The notes under the pieces: model-generated
Seen by the model: only the letters and a program-made list of their open reading frames with translations
What the model was told of the DNA's origin: nothing
Databases searched by the model: none
Assembly: GCA_017608995.1 (NCBI GenBank)
Contig: JAFCEU010000051.1
Span: 1-9,664, forward strand
DNA: 9,664 nucleotides
Source of the DNA: Candidatus Iainarchaeum sp.
GTDB lineage: Archaea > Iainarchaeota > Iainarchaeia > Iainarchaeales > DTGL01
Reading direction: 5' to 3'
Made by a program: the position numbers and the translations under genes
Shown: piece after piece, positions 1 through 4,949 of the stretch
How positions within the stretch are numbered: position 1 is the stretch's first letter
Layout: each line of letters starts with the position of its first letter

Positions 1-144
1 CTGAGCTAAGCAATGAAGAATGATGGGCAGCCTAAGAACCGCATTCAATAACTTTTTCTCAGCCAATAGAAAGCAATTTTAATAGGTTTAAAGTAATCCT
101 ATTAGAAGGCATACTAAATTGATTGTAGAATGGAGGGTAAAATT
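1..144. other. Intergenic leader upstream of ppa
   Basis: I see no gene here. All three plus frames are closed early, and the minus frames give only short open stretches. One minus frame runs out of the left edge from a possible TTG, but it is too short to judge. The stretch probably holds the promoter and 5' leader of ppa. Confidence 0.5.
85..93 (+). promoter_or_regulatory. Possible TATA-like element for ppa
   Basis: GGTTTAAAG is an A/T-rich element about 40 bases before the ribosome binding site of ppa. An archaeal TATA box here would place transcription start near 113-118 and leave a short leader that includes GGAGGG. The region is A/T-rich throughout, so this rests on position and a weak consensus match only. 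Confidence 0.25.
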
Positions 145-684
145 ATGATTGAATTTAAAATAGGTAGAAAGCCACCTTATGAAGTTAATGCAGTTATTGA
201 GATTCCAAAGCATAGCAATGTGAAATACGAGGTGCACAAAAAAACTGGTGTTATTTCAGTAAGCAGGTTCCTGTACACTGCAACAACATATCCTTACAAT
301 TACGGTTTTATCCCACAAACCCTGGAAAATGATAATGATCCAATAGATGTGATGGTGATAAGCGAAGAAGCAGTGCTGCCGGGCTGCGTAATAGAAGTAA
401 GGCCCATCGGAATGCTTGTGACAGAAGATGAAAACGGCATTGATAACAAAATAATTGCAATTCCTGCAGAGAAGATAGATCCAACCTATGGAAAGATTAA
501 GGATATAAAAGACTTGGATGATCATGTGCTAAGAAGAATAGCGCATTTTTTCGAAACTTACAAGGAATTGGAGCCAAAGAAATGGGTTAAAGTAAAAGGC
601 TTTAAGAGCAAGAAGTATGCTTTGCAACGCATCAAGTTTTGCATGAAAAGGTATAAGCAAAAAGAAAAGAGGAAAAGAGACTAA
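145..684 (+). CDS. ppa: Family I inorganic pyrophosphatase
   Basis: Soluble cytoplasmic enzyme that hydrolyses pyrophosphate to two phosphates and so pulls biosynthetic reactions forward. The 179 residues from ATG 145 match the usual archaeal length. The family signature is visible as DNDPIDV at residues 63-69, giving the metal-binding Asp63, Asp65 and Asp68. The other active-site residues are also in place: Lys27 and Glu29 (VKYEV), Arg41, Tyr53, Asp95, Asp100 and Lys102 (DENGIDNK), and a Tyr-Lys pair before the WVKV strand. An in-frame ATG at 130 exists, but GGAGGG at 132-137 lies seven bases before ATG 145, so 145 is preferred. The C-terminus is unusually rich in Lys and Arg. The gene is monocistronic and convergent with the minus-strand unit that follows. 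The identification is secure. Confidence 0.95.
   Translation: MIEFKIGRKPPYEVNAVIEIPKHSNVKYEVHKKTGVISVSRFLYTATTYPYNYGFIPQTLENDNDPIDVMVISEEAVLPGCVIEVRPIGMLVTEDENGIDNKIIAIPAEKIDPTYGKIKDIKDLDDHVLRRIAHFFETYKELEPKKWVKVKGFKSKKYALQRIKFCMKRYKQKEKRKRD
659..680 (-). terminator. T-rich tract, possible terminator of the minus-strand unit
   Basis: Read on the minus strand this is a run of T tracts broken by single C or G bases, starting about 20 bases after the stop codon of the small membrane protein. Archaeal termination typically uses U-rich tracts without a hairpin. The same bases encode the Lys/Arg-rich tail of ppa, so coding constraint alone could explain them. Confidence 0.3.
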
Positions 685-698
685 TAACATCAGCAAAA

Positions 699-929
699 TT
701 ACTGTACACCAAGCATCTTTTTTAATCTTAAATAGGACTCCAGTGCGCCTTCCACATCGTTTTGTGCAGCTAACAGTGTTAGTATAAGCACAATGAAAAA
801 CGCTATAACGAAAAAATCCCTTATTATTGCAAAAACATCACGAACAGTTTGAATCTTTCCCGTGCGCCCGCCACTACCAAGTAATTTTTTGTTATTTTTA
901 TTTCTTTTGGATGCTCGTTGTGTAAGCAT
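699..929 (-). CDS. Small single-span membrane protein, unknown family
   Basis: I do not recognise this 76-residue protein. It has a basic N-terminal segment (RASKRNKNNKK), a Gly-rich turn (GSGGRTG), one strongly hydrophobic segment at about residues 38-56 (FFVIAFFIVLILTLLAA), and a mixed-charge amphipathic tail that ends LKKMLGVQ. By the positive-inside rule the N-terminus should face the cytoplasm. ATG 929 is preferred over an in-frame TTG at 935; neither has a clear ribosome binding site. The start lies 32 bases inside the upstream DUF6390-like gene, so translation is probably coupled. It is the last gene of the minus-strand unit and ends 14 bases from the ppa stop. The composition and overlap support a real gene, but no homology is claimed. 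Confidence 0.55.
   Translation of the reverse strand: MLTQRASKRNKNNKKLLGSGGRTGKIQTVRDVFAIIRDFFVIAFFIVLILTLLAAQNDVEGALESYLRLKKMLGVQ
718..723 (+). terminator. T6 tract, possible ppa terminator
   Basis: Six T residues lie about 34 bases after the ppa stop, inside the 3' end of the convergent small gene. Archaeal RNA polymerase often stops at such tracts. No hairpin is evident. This is a weak call from position only. Confidence 0.25.
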
Positions 930-1629
930 TAGCAAGTTCTATGTTAGCGAGCAGGCACTTTTTAAGGTTCTTTTGTTGTTCTTCGCTTATTTCTTCAACT
1001 GCATTATTCCAATGGACTGAAATAAGCATTCCTTTTTTCGGCTCTTCAATGAATCGGTTTTCAACATTGAAGAGCTTTTCCTTCAATTTTAGCTCGTTGT
1101 TTTCGTGAATCAGGGCTATGCTTTTTACCTTTAATTTATCTTCCTTTACCTCCAAAACATCAGCCCATTTTATTATGCATTTATCGAGGTTTGAGACTAA
1201 AGGCGCTACTTTTGGCGTTAAAAACTGAATAAAGAGAACATGAAAGGAGTGCTGAACGTAAGCATGCTGCTTAAGAAAGCATGCCTTTTGTTGCCTTATA
1301 TATAAAGGCAGAGTAACAAATTTTTTCTCTATAAGCTCTCGCACCGCTTTTACAGGCACGTTTTTCAGCAGGGAATTGCCAAGCCAGTATGCTTCTATTA
1401 CGCTTTCATCAAATTCGCTTAGCGAATTGTGCTCAGCTATAAGCGAAAGATAGGAATGCAAGCCAACGAAAGAGCGCAATGCTTCTTTCACTTTGCATGC
1501 CGCTTGCTTCGACGGTTCTTTTATAAATCGCTCAAAGAGCACGCTAAAATCTTTAGCGCCACAGTAGCCGAGAGAATTTGGCGCAAATGAATACTTGCAT
1601 GTCCTAATCAGGCCTTCAAGCGAGCCCAA
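898..1629 (-). CDS. DUF6390-like conserved protein
   Basis: This 243-residue soluble protein has no known biochemical function. Its layout agrees with the DUF6390 family as I remember it: an N-terminal APNSLGYCG block (residues 16-24), EAYWLGNSLL (79-88), HSFHV (127-131), a KWADVLEV strand (154-161), and VHWN near 205-208 before a helical C-terminus. Cys23, His127, His130 and His206 are the residues that look most constrained, and a metal site is possible but is only inference. The start is taken as TTG 1629: AAGGTG lies five bases upstream and the conserved block begins soon after, with no ATG nearby. It overlaps the end of the EamA gene by 22 bases and the start of the small membrane gene by 32. 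I recall relatives of this family near [NiFe] hydrogenase genes in Actinobacteria, which would suit the neighbouring operon, but this was not checked. Confidence 0.65.
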   Translation of the reverse strand: MGSLEGLIRTCKYSFAPNSLGYCGAKDFSVLFERFIKEPSKQAACKVKEALRSFVGLHSYLSLIAEHNSLSEFDESVIEAYWLGNSLLKNVPVKAVRELIEKKFVTLPLYIRQQKACFLKQHAYVQHSFHVLFIQFLTPKVAPLVSNLDKCIIKWADVLEVKEDKLKVKSIALIHENNELKLKEKLFNVENRFIEEPKKGMLISVHWNNAVEEISEEQQKNLKKCLLANIELANAYTTSIQKK

Positions 1630-2528
1630 AAAGGCACCTTCCCCTCAAACTTGCTAAATACATATGAAATGCCAACTACGAGCAAAACGCCACAAACTAT
1701 TAGCAAAGCCCCAAGTGCTTTTTCAGGGGTAAGCGAACCACCCAAGAAGGAAGCTGAAAGCATAGCAGTTATTGGCTGCGCTAACAACAGAATGCTTGTA
1801 GCTTTATGCACTGGTAAATATTTCAGGCCATTGTAATAGGTGAAAACGTAGAGGAACAGGAAGCTTGCTGTTACGCCGAGCCAAGCAAGCTGTGCAAAGC
1901 TAAGTGTAAATGCACTTAGCAGAGCACTTGGCATGAATATTACCAAAGCAAGCAACATAAACGCAGAGCCAAAGAACATCCTTGCAAAAGCCACTAAAGT
2001 GCCTGAGACCTCTTTAAGTACACTCTTCGCTATAACGTTTTCCGCTGCCCAGAAAACAGTAGCAATAAGCACAATTAAAGCAGGCAAGCTAAGCGCTGCA
2101 TTCGGAAGGAAGAAAAGGTAGTTGCCTACAAGCAAAACAAATGCTCCTAGCAAAAATTTTGAGCTAAGCTTCTCTTTGAGGAAAATCAATGCAAAAATGC
2201 TTGCCCAAATAAACAGTGTTTTATGTATGAAGCCAGCCGTTGCTGGACTTTTCAAAAGCGAAAGCGCATAGAAGAAAAGGAAAAAGGGAATACTGCCGCC
2301 AATTAGGCCTATTGCCAAAAACCTCGGCAAAAGTTTTCTATTAAATATTTTGCGGAAATTTTTATTTTCCATTATAAGTATAACAGAAAGCAAAACGAGT
2401 GCAACCAAAGTATTTTTCAATGTTGTGAGCAAAAACGGATTAATGCCTTTTACTGCAAACGCGTTTATAAAAATACTTACGCCACTTACAAGCGCAGTAA
2501 GCAAAACAAGTACAATGCCTCTATTCAT
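1608..2528 (-). CDS. EamA-family (DMT superfamily) transporter
   Basis: A 306-residue integral membrane protein with about ten hydrophobic spans arranged as two tandem EamA repeats, roughly residues 5-140 and 150-290, which is the usual size and layout for the family. Typical features are the Gly-rich helix ends, the IFLKEKL-like turn closing the first repeat, and the GALLIVCGVLLVV helix near the C-terminus. Members export or import small metabolites such as amino acids, but the substrate cannot be read from the sequence. The start is ATG 2528 (MNRGIVLVLL). An in-frame TTG at 2546 would add six residues. There is no ribosome binding site, and a TATA-like element is centred about 28 bases upstream, so the transcript is probably leaderless. 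It is the first gene of the minus-strand unit, divergent from the hydrogenase operon. Confidence 0.88.
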   Translation of the reverse strand: MNRGIVLVLLTALVSGVSIFINAFAVKGINPFLLTTLKNTLVALVLLSVILIMENKNFRKIFNRKLLPRFLAIGLIGGSIPFFLFFYALSLLKSPATAGFIHKTLFIWASIFALIFLKEKLSSKFLLGAFVLLVGNYLFFLPNAALSLPALIVLIATVFWAAENVIAKSVLKEVSGTLVAFARMFFGSAFMLLALVIFMPSALLSAFTLSFAQLAWLGVTASFLFLYVFTYYNGLKYLPVHKATSILLLAQPITAMLSASFLGGSLTPEKALGALLIVCGVLLVVGISYVFSKFEGKVPFWARLKA

Positions 2529-2550
2529 AACAGAAAAAGAATGCAAAAAA

Positions 2551-2561
2551 CTAATAAAAAC
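2551..2561. promoter_or_regulatory. TATA-like element in the divergent promoter gap
   Basis: The plus strand reads CTAATAAAAAC and the minus strand GTTTTTATTAG. On the minus strand it is centred about 28 bases before ATG 2528, the spacing expected for a leaderless archaeal transcript of the EamA gene. On the plus strand it would place transcription start near 2582-2588, giving mbhA a leader of about 20-25 bases that includes its GAGGTG. One A/T element may serve both directions, or only one of them. Confidence 0.35.
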
Positions 2562-2562
2562 A

Positions 2563-2584
2563 TTATTGCTATTATTAGCAATAA
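2563..2584. repeat. Perfect inverted repeat, possible operator
   Basis: Two 9-base arms, TTATTGCTA and TAGCAATAA, are perfect reverse complements around a 4-base centre, TTAT. The repeat sits between the TATA-like element and the ribosome binding site of mbhA, in the 79-bp gap between the divergent units. A dimeric regulator bound here could block either promoter. As RNA it would form a weak A/U-rich hairpin close to the mbhA transcript start. The symmetry is directly visible; the role is inference. Confidence 0.5.
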
Positions 2585-2607
2585 CATCGGTTGATAGAGG
2601 TGAAACA

Positions 2608-3117
2608 TTGTTAGATTTTATCGTTGCCTTCTGCCTTTCGTTAGTCGCTTATTTAGTTCTTACCGCAGGCTCGGGCAACATCTTGCTCTGGAGCAACGCT
2701 GAGCTCATACTTGGCACAATTTTTGCGGTAATAACTGCCCTGATTGTAAAGAGTCTTTTTAATAAATTAAATATTAAGCTGAGTAACAAAGCACTTAACC
2801 CAAAACGCTGGCTATTGTTTTTAGCCTATGTATTTGGGCCTTTTGCTCTTTCACTTATAAAGGCAAACATTGATGTTGCTTATCGCGTACTCACAGGCAA
2901 AATAAAGCCTGCAATTGTAGAGATAGATCCAAAGCTAAAGAACGATTTCGGCATTGCTATGCTCGCAAACTCAATAACGCTTACTCCAGGCACACTAACG
3001 CTAGAAGCAAAGGGCGGAAAGCTCTACATACATTGGTTAAATGCAAAAAGTGAAAAACCGAGAATTCGACAGGTTTGTTCAAGCTTTGCTGACTGGATTA
3101 GGAGGATAACAGAATGA
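2608..3117 (+). CDS. mbhA: MbhA, Mrp antiporter subunit E-like
   Basis: First subunit of the Na+/H+ antiporter module of the membrane-bound hydrogenase, homologous to MrpE/MnhE. The 169-residue protein has about three membrane segments (residues 3-20, 31-51 and 68-84). A cytoplasmic domain with the family blocks follows: KANIDVAYRVL at 85-95 and ANSITLTPGT at 120-129. The open frame extends upstream to 2350, but that part is antisense to the EamA gene and does not resemble MrpE. GAGGTG at 2597-2602 lies five bases before TTG 2608, and the MrpE-like sequence begins there, so TTG is taken as the start. The gene heads the operon, and its stop overlaps the mbhB start as ATGA. Confidence 0.9.
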   Translation: MLDFIVAFCLSLVAYLVLTAGSGNILLWSNAELILGTIFAVITALIVKSLFNKLNIKLSNKALNPKRWLLFLAYVFGPFALSLIKANIDVAYRVLTGKIKPAIVEIDPKLKNDFGIAMLANSITLTPGTLTLEAKGGKLYIHWLNAKSEKPRIRQVCSSFADWIRRITE

Positions 3118-3368
3118 GTGTATTTATTATTGCGGCAGTACTATTATTCTTAATTATATTAATCTCTATTGCAAGATTAATTCTAGGGCCAAGTATTGCT
3201 GACCGCGTAATAAGTGTTGATACTGCAAACACAGTTGCAATAAGTGCTCTTATTGTGCTTGCAGCCGCATACAAGCAAGCGATGTTTATTGATATTGCAA
3301 TAGTTTATGCGATGCTTTCATTTGGAGGCACAATCTACTTTGCTCGCTATTTGGAGGCGAAAAAATGA
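3114..3368 (+). CDS. mbhB: MbhB, Mrp antiporter subunit F-like
   Basis: An 84-residue membrane protein homologous to MrpF/MnhF, part of the antiporter module. Three hydrophobic segments are visible (about 3-24, 38-53 and 58-78). The family features are present: LILGPSIADRVISVD after the first span, an Asn/Thr-containing second span, and FIDIAIVYAMLSFGGTIYFAR in the third, where the Asp in the membrane is characteristic. GGAGG at 3101-3105 lies eight bases before ATG 3114. The start overlaps the mbhA stop and the stop overlaps the mbhC start, each as ATGA, so translation is likely coupled. Confidence 0.92.
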   Translation: MSVFIIAAVLLFLIILISIARLILGPSIADRVISVDTANTVAISALIVLAAAYKQAMFIDIAIVYAMLSFGGTIYFARYLEAKK

Positions 3369-3697
3369 TCGAAATGTTAATCTATGCATTGCTTGCTATT
3401 GGAATAATATTCAACGCGATAGGCGCGTTAGCTTTGCATAGGTTTATTGACCCTTACACAAGGCTTCACGGCAGTACGTTATGCACCACTTTTGGCTCAA
3501 TATTTATTGTGCTTGCTGTAGTAATTTATTCCATTACTACTGGGTCCATTCAGATGGCTCTGCATGCCGTTTTCGCGCTAGCGTTTATTATGGTCACAAG
3601 CGCAACGGGTTCACATGCGATTGCAAGAGCTTCTTACTTAGCAGGTATAAAACCAAAGAAAGTAAGCGTTGATAAGTTAGCGAAGGTGAGCAAATGA
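3365..3697 (+). CDS. mbhC: MbhC, Mrp antiporter subunit G-like
   Basis: A 110-residue membrane protein homologous to MrpG/MnhG with three membrane segments (about 4-23, 42-60 and 65-80). Diagnostic blocks are YTRLHGST at 31-38 and TSATGSHAIARASY at 78-91. The second is normally TSPTGSHAIARAAY, so Ala80 stands where Pro is usual. A short basic tail follows. GGAGG at 3353-3357 lies seven bases before ATG 3365. The flanking genes overlap it by four bases on both sides. The subunit acts inside the antiporter module and has no independent enzymatic role that I know of. Confidence 0.92.
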   Translation: MIEMLIYALLAIGIIFNAIGALALHRFIDPYTRLHGSTLCTTFGSIFIVLAVVIYSITTGSIQMALHAVFALAFIMVTSATGSHAIARASYLAGIKPKKVSVDKLAKVSK

Positions 3698-3939
3698 TAC
3701 TGCACATAATTGCGTTAGCAGCAATAATTGCAACCGCTGTACTGGCGATAGAATTCAAGGATTTGCTTATAAGCACGGCTATGTTAGCAGCAATGAGCCT
3801 GGTACTTTCACTCGAGTTTTATCTACTGCAAGCACCAGATGTTGCAATAACTGAAGCAGCCGTTGGCGCCTGCCTGAGCACAGCAATATTTATAATTGCA
3901 ATAAAGAAAACTGCGAGGTATGAAAATGAAGCTTGCTAA
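3694..3939 (+). CDS. mbhD: MbhD subunit (MrpA C-terminal-like, DUF4040)
   Basis: An 81-residue membrane protein corresponding to the MbhD-type domain found near the C-terminus of MrpA in bacteria, here a separate gene as in Pyrococcus. Three hydrophobic segments are visible. The diagnostic block QAPDVAITEAAVGA is at residues 46-59; Glu54 within it is a membrane-embedded acid of the kind thought to take part in the ion path. GGTGA at 3685-3689 lies four bases before ATG 3694. Its last 14 bases overlap the start of mbhE. The call is firm from the motif and from the order of genes. Confidence 0.92.
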   Translation: MILHIIALAAIIATAVLAIEFKDLLISTAMLAAMSLVLSLEFYLLQAPDVAITEAAVGACLSTAIFIIAIKKTARYENEAC

Positions 3940-4189
3940 GATTGCATTCTTCCTTATATTCACGTACTTTCTCTTAGCGTGTGCACTGCTGTTAAGGCCT
4001 TTTGGAAAGCCCATTGTAAGTGACATGGACGAATACTTTATATTAAATGCGCAAAGAGAATCGGCAAGCAACAATGTTGTTGCTTCGATTGTTTTTGATT
4101 ACCGTGGTTTAGACACATTGGGAGAAGCAACAGTGCTATTCGCTGCAGTAAGCAGCATCGTTTTGCTATTTAGGGGTGTTTCGAAGTGA
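3926..4189 (+). CDS. mbhE: MbhE subunit (MrpA C-terminal-like)
   Basis: An 87-residue membrane protein matching the MbhE domain, which lies after the MbhD domain in bacterial MrpA. It has an N-terminal span (about 4-22), an extracytoplasmic stretch with many polar residues, and a second span near 66-83. The family block FDYRGLDTLGEATVLF is at 57-72. Two start codons are available: ATG 3920 and ATG 3926. GAGGT at 3915-3919 is directly against the first but six bases from the second, so 3926 is chosen. The stop overlaps the GTG start of mbhF by four bases. Confidence 0.9.
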   Translation: MKLAKIAFFLIFTYFLLACALLLRPFGKPIVSDMDEYFILNAQRESASNNVVASIVFDYRGLDTLGEATVLFAAVSSIVLLFRGVSK

Positions 4190-4644
4190 ATGGAAGCTCA
4201 ACAATAGTGAAGGTTGTTTCGCTTGCAATTATTTTGCCAGCGCTTACCTTCGGCCTTTATATTATTGCTCATGGCCATTTAACGCCTGGCGGGGGTTTTC
4301 AAGGTGGAGCGATTATTGCTAGCGCCTTTGCCCTATTTTTGGTTGCGTTTGATAAGCAAGCATCAAAAACGCTTAGAAAAAACTTGCTTAGCGCATTGGA
4401 ATGCTTAGCATTGCTCGGCTTTATTGGCCTGTCTTTCTTTGGATTAGGGAAAAGTTTCTTCTTTAATTTCTTAGCGAACTCAGGCCTTATATTCGGGCAA
4501 GCTGTTCCATTTGGACCAAACCCTGGCTTCATAAATACAGCAGGCGTGATTCCGCTTATGAATTTCCTTGTTGGCTTAGAGGTGAGCTGCGCGCTCACAA
4601 TAATAGTGTTAACTATGCTGAAAGCCGGCGGTGATAAGAAATGA
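4186..4644 (+). CDS. mbhF: MbhF, Mrp antiporter subunit B-like
   Basis: A 152-residue membrane protein homologous to MrpB/MnhB, part of the antiporter module. It has four probable spans (about 7-27, 40-55, 66-85 and 123-145). The signature HGHLTPGGGFQGG is at residues 29-41 and is highly characteristic of the family. The start is GTG 4186, with AGGGGTG at 4172-4178 seven bases upstream; it overlaps the mbhE stop as GTGA. The stop overlaps the start of the N-terminal mbhG piece as ATGA. Length is normal for the family, with no sign of damage. Confidence 0.92.
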   Translation: MNGSSTIVKVVSLAIILPALTFGLYIIAHGHLTPGGGFQGGAIIASAFALFLVAFDKQASKTLRKNLLSALECLALLGFIGLSFFGLGKSFFFNFLANSGLIFGQAVPFGPNPGFINTAGVIPLMNFLVGLEVSCALTIIVLTMLKAGGDKK

Positions 4645-4790
4645 TAGAAAATATTCATTTCGTAGCGGTTGCTTTGTTAATAGCCCTCGGTCTTTATACA
4701 TTAATATTTAAAAGAAATCTAATAAAGATCGCAATGGGCATTTCTATACTCGCCAGTGGGATAAACCTTTTCTTAATCTCTTTAGGGTAA
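4641..4790 (+). CDS. mbhG: MbhG/MrpC-like subunit, N-terminal half
   Basis: A 49-residue open frame covering the first half of an MrpC/NuoK-like subunit. It has two membrane segments (about 6-23 and 28-48) joined by KRNLIK, and it contains the family-like stretch AMGISILASGINLFLISLG. GGTGAT at 4630-4635 lies five bases before ATG 4641, and the start overlaps the mbhF stop as ATGA, so expression is well supported. The frame ends at TAA 4788-4790, where a normal MrpC (about 100-120 residues) would continue into the loop before its third span. The rest of the subunit follows in the same frame. The piece could be half of a true split subunit, the result of a recent nonsense mutation, or a sequencing or assembly error. 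Membership of the family is firm, but its status as a separate gene is not. Confidence 0.75.
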   Translation: MIENIHFVAVALLIALGLYTLIFKRNLIKIAMGISILASGINLFLISLG

Positions 4791-4949
4791 GTGCAGGCAA
4801 AAATGGTTCTGCCTGCTCCACAAGCATTAACTCTTACGAGCATAGTGATAAGCCTGGCTGTTACCGCATTGATGCTTTCCTTTGCAATTATAATATATCA
4901 AAAAACTGGCTCTTTGGATGCCATCAAAAGCAGGAGGCTGAAGGGATGA
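4791..4949 (+). CDS. mbhG: MbhG/MrpC-like subunit, C-terminal half
   Basis: A 52-residue frame in register with the preceding N-terminal half, beginning at GTG immediately after its TAA. It carries the second part of the family: LPAPQALTLTSIVI at 7-20 corresponds to the usual DPLPQALVLTAIVI, then the third membrane span to about residue 38 and a short charged tail. Possible starts are GTG 4791, with AGGG at 4784-4787 and a short 3-base spacing, and ATG 4803, with AGG at 4795-4797 and a 5-base spacing. Neither has a strong ribosome binding site, so reinitiation after the adjacent stop is likely if it is translated. The stop overlaps the mbhH start as ATGA. The loop between the halves is shorter than usual for MrpC. 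Confidence 0.7.
   Translation: MQAKMVLPAPQALTLTSIVISLAVTALMLSFAIIIYQKTGSLDAIKSRRLKG

Noticed and set aside
2350..2607. Upstream extension of the mbhA frame by 86 codons
   Set aside because: The extension is antisense to the EamA N-terminus and has no MrpE similarity. GAGGTG before TTG 2608 gives a better start.
4299..4658. 119-codon minus-strand open frame over mbhF
   Set aside because: It is antisense to the MrpB-like gene whose signature is intact, has no ribosome binding site of note and no homology that I recognise.
4788..4790. Recoding of TAA as a sense codon across this genome
   Set aside because: TAA ends ppa and both downstream minus-strand genes at sensible places, so general reassignment is unlikely; only local readthrough stays open as one explanation for the split mbhG.
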